Assembly: GCA_964390695.1 (NCBI GenBank)
Contig: CAYMKI010000057.1
Location: 1 to 17,177 of the forward strand
Direction of reading: 5' to 3'
Source: CAWACC01 sp964390695
GTDB lineage: Bacteria; Chlamydiota; Chlamydiia; Chlamydiales; Parachlamydiaceae
DNA length: 17,177 nt
A program made the translations under genes and the position numbers. The notes below the pieces were generated by a model. It made no database searches and was not told the origin of the DNA. It saw only the letters and a program-made list of their open reading frames with translations. Positions 1 through 6,281 of this stretch are shown here, piece by piece (position 1 is the first letter of the stretch; the number at the start of each line of letters is the position of its first letter).

Positions 1-890
1 ACGTGGACTTTCTAAGGGATATCGGTAAATACTTCCGCATTGGCCCTATGCTGGCTAAAGACAGCGTCAAGTCCAGGTTTAACTCCGAAGAGGGCATGAG
101 TTATACTGAATTCAGCTACCAGATTCTGCAAGGTTACGACTTTCTCTATTTACACGATCACCTAGGGGTCAATATCCAGCTTGGCGGAAGCGACCAGTGG
201 GGTAATATCACAGCCGGCATCGAACTGATCAGAAAGACCCGTGGTGAAGCTGCCTACGGAGTGACCTTCCCCCTTCTCACCCGAAGCGATGGGCAGAAGT
301 TTGGTAAATCCGAAAAAGGTGCCATTTGGTTGACAGCAGAAAAACTAACTCCATACGAGTTTTACCAGTATTTGGTGCGCGTCTCTGATTCTGATGTCAT
401 TAAATTGATGAAAATGTTAACATTCATGGAATTAAATGACATCTATCATTATGAAAAAGCCATGAAGGAGCCTAATTACATCGCTAATACAGCTCAAAAG
501 CGTTTAGCCCAAGAGGTCACTGAGATTGTGCATGGCAAACAAGGGGTCGAAATAGCTTTGAAAGTAACAGAAGCTGCAGCTCCTGGTTCTGCTACAGTTC
601 TGAATGCCGAAACACTTGAAAGTTTAGGCAAAGATCTTGAAAGCCGTACAGTTTCCCTAGAGGATGTTACCGGCGTAGATTTGATCTCATTTTTAGCTAA
701 AACGGGTTTGCTTCCCAGTAAAAGCGAAGCCAAACGCCGCATACAGGGCGGTGGCGTTTATGTTAACAACGAAAAAATCAGTGATGAAAATTTCATTTTG
801 TCTGCAGATCAATTGATTGATCACAGATTGATGTTGATTGCTCTAGGCAAGAAAAACAAGTATCTTATCAAGATAAGCAAAGCAGGTTGA
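1..890 (+). CDS. tyrS: Tyrosyl-tRNA synthetase, C-terminal part (5' end outside window)
   Basis: Cytoplasmic class I aminoacyl-tRNA synthetase that charges tRNA-Tyr. The frame is open from the first bases, and the GTG at position 3 reads as an internal Val of the conserved FLRDIGKYF stretch, so the N-terminus with the HIGH-type motif lies to the left. About 296 of the usual 410-430 residues are present. Counting from the Val: tyrosine-site motif GGSDQWGNI at 61-69, class I signature KFGKS (KMSKS equivalent) at 99-103, and a C-terminal S4 RNA-binding domain at about 226-287 with the typical SKSEAKRRIQGGGVYVN core. It ends with TGA at 888-890. The next gene is 245 bases away and has its own promoter-like signals, so tyrS is probably a separate transcription unit. 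Confidence 0.96.
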   Translation, partial: VDFLRDIGKYFRIGPMLAKDSVKSRFNSEEGMSYTEFSYQILQGYDFLYLHDHLGVNIQLGGSDQWGNITAGIELIRKTRGEAAYGVTFPLLTRSDGQKFGKSEKGAIWLTAEKLTPYEFYQYLVRVSDSDVIKLMKMLTFMELNDIYHYEKAMKEPNYIANTAQKRLAQEVTEIVHGKQGVEIALKVTEAAAPGSATVLNAETLESLGKDLESRTVSLEDVTGVDLISFLAKTGLLPSKSEAKRRIQGGGVYVNNEKISDENFILSADQLIDHRLMLIALGKKNKYLIKISKAG

Positions 891-906
891 AGACTGGATG
901 GTCACA

Positions 907-920
907 AGGGACTTGTCCCT
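907..920 (+). terminator. Short hairpin after tyrS, possible weak terminator
   Basis: AGGGAC and GTCCCT form a compact hairpin starting 17 bases after the tyrS stop. No T-run follows, so intrinsic termination here is uncertain. Confidence 0.3.
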
Positions 921-979
921 AAATACAGATAACATCCATAAGAAATTTACATTCAACACACAAAAATGTAAAATTATTC

Positions 980-1007
980 TTGAATCGAATTCGTCATTGA
1001 ATATGAT
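980..1007 (+). promoter_or_regulatory. Candidate sigma-70-type promoter for ihfA
   Basis: TTGAAT (980-985) and TATGAT (1002-1007) are separated by 16 bases, close to the consensus for the housekeeping sigma factor. The predicted start near 1014 would give a leader of roughly 120 nt containing the hairpin at 1027-1078. This is inferred from motif match only. Confidence 0.45.
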
Positions 1008-1026
1008 GTGATACTACAGCACTTAA

Positions 1027-1078
1027 GCAAAAAAGACACAAGACTTAGCGTTCATAAAGAAGTCTAGGTGTTTTTTGC
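1027..1078 (+). terminator. Long hairpin with A-run and T-run, terminator or leader attenuator
   Basis: The arms GCAAAAAA..ACAC.AGACTT (1027-1046) and AAGTCT..GTGTTTTTTGC (1060-1078) are complementary apart from small bulges, with a 13-nt loop. The A-run upstream and T-run downstream give it the form of a bidirectional intrinsic terminator. It could end read-through from tyrS. Because it lies downstream of the promoter-like pair at 980-1007 and upstream of the ihfA start, it could also act as an attenuator in the ihfA leader. Confidence 0.5.
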
Positions 1079-1135
1079 GGGCTTCAGAAGTATATAAAGT
1101 AACGTTGCGCATTTTATTATAAGGAGTTCTAAACT

Positions 1136-1465
1136 ATGACAACTGCAACAAAGAAAGGCACCATAACCAAGAAAAAGTTAATCAATGCCATCTCACAGGA
1201 TAAAGGCATTCATCCTAATGATGTAAGGCATGTAATTCAAGCCTTTCTTGATAAAATGACCGAGGGTCTCTCCGATGGATCTCGACTAGAATTTCGCGAT
1301 TTTGGAGTATTTGAAGTGGTCGAAAGAAAACAAAAAATTGGACGTAATCCTAAAAAGGCAGCCGAACCTATTGTCATACCCGCTAGACAAGCTGTTAAAT
1401 TCACTCCAGGCAAAAGAATGCGTAAACTCATCGAAGGTCATTCCACCTATACCTCGAAACTTTAG
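1136..1465 (+). CDS. ihfA: HU/IHF-family DNA-bending protein
   Basis: Small basic nucleoid protein of 109 residues that dimerises and bends DNA in the minor groove. The N-terminal helices are at about 11-48, followed by the beta-sheet core RLEFRDFGVFEVVER (50-64) and the DNA-binding arm with GRNP (69-72), whose proline is the residue that intercalates in this family, then IPARQAVKFTPGKRMR. The basic N-terminal extension and the arm closely resemble what I recall of chlamydial IhfA. The start is ATG at 1136 with a good Shine-Dalgarno AAGGAG at 1121-1126. It appears monocistronic, bounded by a leader hairpin and a strong downstream hairpin. In Chlamydia ihfA lies near accA and msbA; here those genes are about 5 kb away on the other strand. 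Confidence 0.93.
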   Translation: MTTATKKGTITKKKLINAISQDKGIHPNDVRHVIQAFLDKMTEGLSDGSRLEFRDFGVFEVVERKQKIGRNPKKAAEPIVIPARQAVKFTPGKRMRKLIEGHSTYTSKL

Positions 1466-1484
1466 GCAGTAGTCAAATCACTCT

Positions 1485-1504
1485 TCCAGGGCTCTCGCCC
1501 TGGA
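1485..1504 (+). terminator. Hairpin terminator after ihfA
   Basis: A perfect 8-bp stem TCCAGGGC/GCCCTGGA with a TCTC tetraloop lies 20 bases after the ihfA stop, followed by TATTTA. It is GC-rich and correctly placed, though the T-tail is weak. Confidence 0.6.
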
Positions 1505-1509
1505 TATTT

Positions 1510-1567
1510 AAACCCAACATACTCTATTTGCGCACTTATTGTAACGCGATTGGAGTATGTTGGGTTT
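1510..1567. repeat. 15-bp perfect inverted repeat
   Basis: The arm AAACCCAACATACTC (1510-1524) and its exact reverse complement (1553-1567) surround a 28-base loop. The outer end AAACCCAAC is the same motif seen inverted at 1855-1863 and at 16095-16103, so this may be the terminal repeat of a small non-autonomous element or a repeat-derived terminator. Confidence 0.65.
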
Positions 1568-1723
1568 TAAGGAATAAGGATATCTTGCAATTAATTTTCT
1601 AATAAAATGGGTAATGACAAGGCCTGTGCCCATACCCGATTAACGTAATTTTGAGACATCTTAATCAGTATCGATACTATACCAATCAGTAGTTCTCTTC
1701 TATTGAACAAGCTTTTTAGCCTC

Positions 1724-1841
1724 TCTAACCTACATTGAATCAGACAACTGATCTAACGCATCTAATGCCTTGTCAAGGGAATAACCCTTGACATCGGACA
1801 TTAGCGCGCTATCTCAATTGTCTGATTCAATGTGGGCTAGG
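1724..1841. repeat. Long imperfect palindrome of about 118 nt
   Basis: The outer stem has 16 perfect base pairs, ACATTGAATCAGACAA (1732-1747) with 1818-1833, and extends outwards with G-U pairs to about 1724/1841. Nested inside are CTAATG/CATTAG (1762-1767 with 1799-1804) and a perfect 9-bp stem TGTCAAGGG/CCCTTGACA (1771-1779 with 1785-1793) with a 5-nt loop AATAA. Nearly the whole unit can fold on itself, as in MITE-type or other hairpin repeats. Confidence 0.7.
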
Positions 1842-1863
1842 ATTTAGGGGGTAAGTTGGGTTT
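1841..1863 (+). repeat. Dispersed motif, copy 1 (GATTTAGGGGG..TTGGGTTT)
   Basis: GATTTA, a run of five G, TAAG, then TTGGGTTT. The same arrangement recurs at 16111-16134 with eight G. It abuts the long palindrome, so it may be the edge of the same repeat unit. Confidence 0.55.
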
Positions 1864-2032
1864 GAATTATGAAAATGATTTTTTTGATTTTGGGCAGTCG
1901 CACGGGTAAGCAGGGACAAGGAGATCCTTTATGCAAGAGGTTCATTGCAAAGTGGAGTTACAAAAGTATATTACAAAATAATTTTTGTTTTGATAGTATG
2001 AAGTTAGAAGAACACCGTATTCTGGTACCTAA

Positions 2033-2150
2033 TCTTTCAACCCGGCTTTGCAAAATTTTTGCACGAAGATGCATAGTGAGGCAAAATCCAGCGAGATGAA
2101 GCATCTCTCCGCAACAGAGCTCAAAAATGCTGCAAAGTCGAGTTCTAAGA
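2033..2150. repeat. Second long imperfect hairpin of about 118 nt
   Basis: A 23-nt arm at 2039-2061 pairs with 2122-2144 at 19 Watson-Crick positions plus one G-U. TCTT/AAGA (2033-2036 with 2147-2150) extends the stem, and an internal GAGATG/CATCTC stem (2093-2098 with 2102-2107) lies in the loop. It ends 30 bases before the ATG at 2181, so it could be a repeat remnant or a 5' leader structure of that gene. Confidence 0.6.
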
Positions 2151-2180
2151 CAAAAATCCCATTTTTTAAGGAGTTTTAAG

Positions 2181-2486
2181 ATGAAAGCCAAAGAAAGTTA
2201 TCATATTGCTAAAGCTCGAGAAAAGCTCAAACAGCAAATGGACCGCAAAGACAAGCTTTTTACACCTAAAGCTCTCGAACGTATTCGCATCACAATGCAT
2301 AACTGGATAGCCAAGCATGCCGCCGAAAGAGTCAACTTGAAATCTAAAGACATCAAGCTGTTTGACGAAAATAGGCATCCAGCTAAAATAGAAAATAAGT
2401 TTATTTTGAATAAGCTTAAAAATCTAAAAACAAGAGCCGGAACATCGTCGGCTTCTAACCTATCGGGTCGTATTAAACAACATTAA
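2181..2486 (+). CDS. Small basic protein of unknown function
   Basis: I do not recognise this 101-residue protein. It is rich in Lys and Arg throughout, predicted largely helical, and has no signal peptide, membrane segment or cysteines. The N-terminal 35 residues are strongly charged, and the C-terminal 25 are Ser/Lys/Arg-rich and probably disordered. The ATG at 2181 is chosen over the longer open frame because a clear Shine-Dalgarno AAGGAG sits at 2168-2173, 7 bases upstream. It ends 13 bases before rpiA and is probably co-transcribed with it. The charge would suit nucleic-acid or ribosome binding, but nothing in the sequence proves that. Confidence 0.7.
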   Translation: MKAKESYHIAKAREKLKQQMDRKDKLFTPKALERIRITMHNWIAKHAAERVNLKSKDIKLFDENRHPAKIENKFILNKLKNLKTRAGTSSASNLSGRIKQH

Positions 2487-2499
2487 CACGTTGAGAGCT

Positions 2500-3207
2500 A
2501 TGGATATATCGAATCCAATTTTAAAACGCGATCCTCAAACTATTGCTAAATCAGCGGCTGGTAAAGCAGCAGCGGATCTTATTCAATCCGACATGATAGT
2601 AGGCTTAGGCACGGGATCTACAGCAGCTTTTTTTATTGAAAGCCTAGCCCAAAGATGTCAGGAGGGTCTAAAAATCAAAGCTGTAGCTTCCTCTAAAAAA
2701 TCGTACGAACAAGCCCTCATGCTCCAAATTCCCCTCGTTGATATAAATACTCTCTCGCAAATCGACATCGATGTCGATGGGGCTGATGAAATCGATTCTC
2801 AAAAACGTATGATCAAAGGAGGCGGGGGCGCCTTGCTGCGAGAAAAAATTATTGCCTGCATGAGCAAAGAAATGATAGTGCTTATCGATGCCAAGAAACA
2901 AGTCGATTACCTAGGAGCCTATCCTCTACCGGTAGAAATAATCCCTTTTGCCCATCTCGCTACGCAGCACCATCTGCAACAACAGGGTTTATTTGGAAAT
3001 ATGCGCATGACCAAAGACAATAAGCTTTACGTCACAGACAATGGCAATTATATCTATGACATCCAGTTGAAACACCCCTGCAAAAATCCTGAAGAGATAG
3101 ATACCAAAATTCGCTCTATCCCCGGGGTAGTGGAAACGGGTTTCTTCTTTGGGTTAGCTAAAAAAATAATTATCGGCTTTAATGACGGAAAGATAAATAT
3201 CATCTAA
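2500..3207 (+). CDS. rpiA: Ribose-5-phosphate isomerase A
   Basis: Cytoplasmic enzyme interconverting ribose 5-phosphate and ribulose 5-phosphate in the non-oxidative pentose phosphate pathway. It has 235 residues, near the usual 220-230. The phosphate loop GLGTGST is at 35-41. The active-site residues Asp93 and Asp96 (in DIDVDGADE), Lys106 (in KGGGGALLREK) and Glu115 keep exactly the spacing of E. coli Asp81, Asp84, Lys94 and Glu103. YLGAYPLPVE follows at 137-146. The start is set at ATG 2500, since a TTG three codons upstream has no better ribosome-binding site; only a weak GAGAG precedes the ATG. The gene sits between the small basic protein (13 bases) and the nuclease-domain protein (17 bases), an apparent three-gene operon. 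Confidence 0.95.
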   Translation: MDISNPILKRDPQTIAKSAAGKAAADLIQSDMIVGLGTGSTAAFFIESLAQRCQEGLKIKAVASSKKSYEQALMLQIPLVDINTLSQIDIDVDGADEIDSQKRMIKGGGGALLREKIIACMSKEMIVLIDAKKQVDYLGAYPLPVEIIPFAHLATQHHLQQQGLFGNMRMTKDNKLYVTDNGNYIYDIQLKHPCKNPEEIDTKIRSIPGVVETGFFFGLAKKIIIGFNDGKINII

Positions 3208-3224
3208 ACTTAGGATACTCGAGC

Positions 3225-3638
3225 ATGCACGGCGAACTCATTCAATTGAACTTTGATAAAATCATGCAAACCCGTTCTTATACGGTGATTATTCTGGGAG
3301 CAAAAGACAAGCATTTCGCCATATATACCGATCCCAGTATAGGAAAAACTCTCCAAATGTATCTGACAGGTACTGAAAAACCCAGACCTCTAACCCATGA
3401 CTTAATGGATGAAATTTTCCGAGGCTTCGACATAAAGATAAAACAGGTGGTCATCACGGACCTTCAAGAGACCACCTATTTTGCCAGGCTATTCTTAGAA
3501 ATGGAACTCGGAGATGTCACTCATATTCTTGAAGTAGATGCCAGGCCCAGCGATTGTATCACTCTTGCGCTTATGAATAATGTGCCCGTATTCTGCACCG
3601 CCGAAGTGTTAAACAAAACCGTTCCGATAGAGGAATAG
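3225..3638 (+). CDS. Bifunctional nuclease (BFN/DUF151) domain protein
   Basis: A 137-residue protein that is essentially one BFN (DUF151) domain. The signature is the C-terminal half: VVITDLQETTYFARLFLEM (75-93) followed by the family hallmark EVDARPSDCITLAL (103-116) and NNVPVFC. Family members have been reported as DNases/RNases or as proteins interacting with nucleic-acid machinery; the catalytic mechanism is not obvious from sequence. There is no signal peptide, so it is cytoplasmic. It starts 17 bases after rpiA and is probably translated from the same message. The start is ATG 3225, preceded by a weak GGAT. It converges on queC with only 4 bases between the stop codons. Confidence 0.88.
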   Translation: MHGELIQLNFDKIMQTRSYTVIILGAKDKHFAIYTDPSIGKTLQMYLTGTEKPRPLTHDLMDEIFRGFDIKIKQVVITDLQETTYFARLFLEMELGDVTHILEVDARPSDCITLALMNNVPVFCTAEVLNKTVPIEE

Positions 3639-3646
3639 GCCTCTAT
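3627..3646. terminator. Hairpin shared by two convergent genes
   Basis: ATAGAGG (3627-3633) and CCTCTAT (3640-3646) form a 7-bp stem that spans the stop codons of both the nuclease-domain gene (+) and queC (-). There is no T-run, so its role as a bidirectional terminator is tentative. Confidence 0.35.
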
Positions 3647-4350
3647 GTACAGGTACTGTCATCAGGCGCAATATCCAATCTGAAATTCGGTGTCTCCTGC
3701 ATAAACTGCTTAATCCCCTCATTGCGCAGCCGGCAGGCAGGACATTGCTGGCAACCCCAAAGAGGAATTCCCTCATAACAAGTGATCGTCTCCCTAAAAA
3801 GATATTCCAATACCCCCATCTGATGAGCAAGCTGCATCGTCTCTTTCTTTAACAAGCTGACTAAAGGGGTGCGAATTTCAAAATGGAGGTTATTTAAATC
3901 TATCCTCAGTATATTTTCTAATAGATCCATATACTTTCTCGAGCAATCTCTATAACCTGAATTGGCAGCTTCCAACTCCATCACCCCAAGATAGATACTA
4001 TCAGCTCCTTGCCGATGCGCATAAATGGCAGCAAGCCATGCCATTAAACCATTTCTGCCCATGACCAGTGTATTCGGAGCTTGATTGGCTTCGTGTATGA
4101 TAGGCTGAGATTTATCCATCAACGCATTCGTGGTGATTGCCTGCAAAACACTCAGATCCATAACGGTATGATGAACTCCCCAATCCGCGCAGATTTTCTT
4201 AGCCTGGATAATTTCAGGAGCATGCCGTTGTTGATAGGAAAAAGTCAAACTATGCACCCTCTCAACACCAAACTCTTTAATGGCCAAAGCTAAACATATC
4301 GAAGAATCCATTCCTCCGGAATGTACCACCACGGTTTTGACATCAGACAT
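3643..4350 (-). CDS. queC: 7-cyano-7-deazaguanine synthase
   Basis: ATP-dependent enzyme that converts 7-carboxy-7-deazaguanine to preQ0 in the pathway to the tRNA wobble base queuosine. From the chosen start the protein is 235 residues, the normal length. The PP-loop SGGMDSS is at 11-17, and PNTLVMGRNGLM at 92-103 and SGYRDCS at 131-137 are typical of the family. The zinc site is C191 plus the C-x2-C-x2-C set C200, C203 and C206. The start is ATG 4350, which overlaps the end of the msbA-like gene by 8 bases and has a GAGGT-type ribosome-binding site; the frame is open further upstream but that part is a shadow of msbA. No other queuosine genes are in the window. Confidence 0.95.
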   Translation of the reverse strand: MSDVKTVVVHSGGMDSSICLALAIKEFGVERVHSLTFSYQQRHAPEIIQAKKICADWGVHHTVMDLSVLQAITTNALMDKSQPIIHEANQAPNTLVMGRNGLMAWLAAIYAHRQGADSIYLGVMELEAANSGYRDCSRKYMDLLENILRIDLNNLHFEIRTPLVSLLKKETMQLAHQMGVLEYLFRETITCYEGIPLWGCQQCPACRLRNEGIKQFMQETPNFRLDIAPDDSTCT

Positions 4351-6271
4351 GCCCGACCTCTTTCTGCTTTTTATGAAGCATATCCCACATCTGTTTAAAA
4401 CCAGGACATGAGCGTAGCAATTCGTCTTTAGTGCCTTCCGCGATTTTTTGACCGCTTTCAATATAGACGATCTTGTCCGCATCTTCGATCGTAGACAAGC
4501 GATGTGCTATGATAATCTGCGTCACTTCGCCATGTAATTCTTTGATAGCCTGCTTGATGCGGTCTTCGCTAACCGGATCAAGGGAAGAGGTGGCTTCATC
4601 CATGACTAATATAGGCGCTTCTTTGACCAAAGCTCTAGCGATGGCCAGCCTCTGCTGTTGTCCTCCGGATAAATTTCTGCCGCCATCGTTGAGTTCTGTA
4701 TCATAACCTTTAGGCAGTTTAGTGATAAATTCTTCAGCATGGGCCTTTCTGGCGGCTTCTTGTATGGCCTCCATGGAAAAGTCTTTTCCATAAGCGATAT
4801 TTTGGCGGATTGTATCCAAGAATAAAAAGGGCTTTTGGGGCACGAAGGCTATATGATCTCGTAAAGAGGCTTGGGTGTAAGTTTTTATATCGTTGCCGTC
4901 AATGCGGATTGCCCCGCGATGGACATCGTATAACCGCGGCAGAAGCTGCACCAATGTGGATTTGCCCGATCCTGTGGGACCTACAATCGCTACCATTTGC
5001 CCTTTGGGCACTGTCAAAGTAACACCTCTTAATACCCATTCGTCTTCATAGCGAAACCATACATCATCAAAAACAAGTTCCTTTTGAAATTGAGTAAATT
5101 CTACAGCCTCTTTGGCATCTTGAATTTGGGGTTTTAATTCCAAAACTTCATACATACGCTCCGCAGCAGAGACGCCGCGCTGGATATGAGTATTTTCTTC
5201 AGCAAATTTCTTTACAGGTTCGTAAAAAATCCACAGCAATCCCGCGTAAAACAACACCTCTGACACTTCCATATTTAACACATATAATCCATACAGCAAT
5301 GTAGTGGCGAGAAAAAACATACCTATGGTATGGACTACAGGCCTTGCTGAAAGATCATAACGCGCACTCTTCTGCTCTAAAGCTGCCATCTTATCATTTT
5401 GCTCTTTGTACTTTGTGAGCGAAAACCCTTCCATGGCAAATACTTTAACGGTCTGGATGCCTGTTAAGAAATCTATCAAAACGGAACTGAAGCGCTCTTG
5501 ATTCTGCTGTATTTGCTTAGAGATGCGCTTGACTCTCTTAGTTAAAAATACGATAGGGAATAGGATACATGGAAATCCAAAGAAAATAATCAACGACAAT
5601 TGCCACGAGGTCAAAAAACATAAGGTCAAAGTAGTTAAAATCGTAAAAGGCGTCTGCAAATAATTGACCAAGGTAGCATTTACTGCTTCGGCAATCAAAG
5701 CTGCATCTCCAACCACCCTAGCAGATAAGGTGCCAATATTATACTGCTGGTAAAAAGACATCGACAGCGACTGAATATGCTCAAAATAGTCTTGCCGGAG
5801 ATCTCGGCTTACGCGAATGGCTACAAGGCGTGTAGAAAAACGCTGCACAAAGAGCATAACAGCCTTGAATAAGGCTACGATAACGATCAGAAATGCTAAG
5901 TTGCGGACATTGCCTTCTACAGGAAAAATTCGATTGAGGCGAGATATCACCTGCTCGATAAAATCCTTAGATTTCTTCTCAGCCAAATAGGCATTGGCCT
6001 CCTGCTTGCTGATGCTGCCGTTGTGTTGGATATCTATTTCGCTCCAACGTTTCTCTAAGAGATCTTTATGCACAACCTCGGACTTAGAGAGTTTTCCTTC
6101 TTTTTCTGGAGCAAACAGTTCAAAGAAATCAGGGCCCTTTTTTGTGATGACGCCAAAAGCAAATATTTCCAATTGTGTTGAAAACGTGAGCAGACACATA
6201 GCTATAATCGTCACACCCAGAAGCAGGCGATGTTTATGATTTTTAAATGCGATACTAAAGAGAAGTTTCAT
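4343..6271 (-). CDS. msbA: MsbA-like lipid ABC exporter (half-transporter) with EF-hand-like insert
   Basis: Inner-membrane half-transporter of 642 residues, longer than the usual 580-600. It fuses an ABC exporter membrane domain (about 1-350) to an ATPase domain with Walker A GPTGSGKST (431-439), Q-loop FVPQKPFLF (476-484), signature LSGGQ (534-538), Walker B ILVMDEA (Asp558-Glu559) and H-loop His590. The likely substrate is lipid A or another envelope lipid, judged by resemblance and by the adjacent accA. The extra length is a loop of about 75 residues between TM1 (about 17-40) and TM2 (about 123-143) holding two EF-hand-like segments: a degenerate one at 54-65 and a consensus one at 80-91 (D-x-Q-x-N-G-x-I-x3-E). 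It starts 10 bases after accA and its end overlaps queC, so the three are one operon. Confidence 0.9.
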   Translation of the reverse strand: MKLLFSIAFKNHKHRLLLGVTIIAMCLLTFSTQLEIFAFGVITKKGPDFFELFAPEKEGKLSKSEVVHKDLLEKRWSEIDIQHNGSISKQEANAYLAEKKSKDFIEQVISRLNRIFPVEGNVRNLAFLIVIVALFKAVMLFVQRFSTRLVAIRVSRDLRQDYFEHIQSLSMSFYQQYNIGTLSARVVGDAALIAEAVNATLVNYLQTPFTILTTLTLCFLTSWQLSLIIFFGFPCILFPIVFLTKRVKRISKQIQQNQERFSSVLIDFLTGIQTVKVFAMEGFSLTKYKEQNDKMAALEQKSARYDLSARPVVHTIGMFFLATTLLYGLYVLNMEVSEVLFYAGLLWIFYEPVKKFAEENTHIQRGVSAAERMYEVLELKPQIQDAKEAVEFTQFQKELVFDDVWFRYEDEWVLRGVTLTVPKGQMVAIVGPTGSGKSTLVQLLPRLYDVHRGAIRIDGNDIKTYTQASLRDHIAFVPQKPFLFLDTIRQNIAYGKDFSMEAIQEAARKAHAEEFITKLPKGYDTELNDGGRNLSGGQQQRLAIARALVKEAPILVMDEATSSLDPVSEDRIKQAIKELHGEVTQIIIAHRLSTIEDADKIVYIESGQKIAEGTKDELLRSCPGFKQMWDMLHKKQKEVGHV

Positions 6272-6281
6272 GAATGATATG

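Larger units (their letters stand above)
1466..2180. other. Gene-free, inverted-repeat-rich spacer
   Basis: I see no convincing gene in these 715 bases. The contents, in order, are: ihfA terminator (1485-1504); 15-bp inverted repeat (1510-1567); a small nested hairpin GGGTA/TACCC (1609-1637); a 12-bp palindrome AGTATCGATACT (1667-1678); a long hairpin (1724-1841); a dispersed motif (1841-1863); a stretch without recognisable features (1864-2032); a second long hairpin (2033-2150); and the ribosome-binding site AAGGAG (2168-2173) of the next gene. The density of symmetric structure is far above the rest of the window, which suggests decayed small mobile elements or structured RNA. Confidence 0.6.

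Noticed and set aside
1609..1637. Nested GGGTA/TACCC and GGC/GCC hairpin considered as part of a tRNA
   Set aside because: No acceptor, anticodon or T-arm pattern can be built around it, so it is only a small hairpin.
1869..2099. A 76-codon open frame on the plus strand in the repeat-rich spacer
   Set aside because: No ribosome-binding site, mixed-composition peptide with no family resemblance, and it runs into the left arm of a long hairpin. Most likely chance.
2127..2180. An 18-residue N-terminal extension of the small basic protein
   Set aside because: It overlaps the hairpin arm and the Shine-Dalgarno sequence that clearly serves the ATG at 2181.
1466..2180. CRISPR-like array in the repeat-rich spacer
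   Set aside because: The repeats are inverted and irregular, not direct repeats with regular spacers, and no cas gene is nearby.
1958..2191. A 77-codon minus-strand open frame across the second hairpin
   Set aside because: The peptide simply reads through both hairpin arms; Cys/Leu-rich with no start signal. It could be a remnant of a repeat-encoded peptide but cannot be supported.
4351..4482. A 44-residue N-terminal extension of queC
   Set aside because: The extension is the shifted-frame reading of the msbA end and has no homology to QueC; the ATG at 4350 has a ribosome-binding site and gives the normal length.
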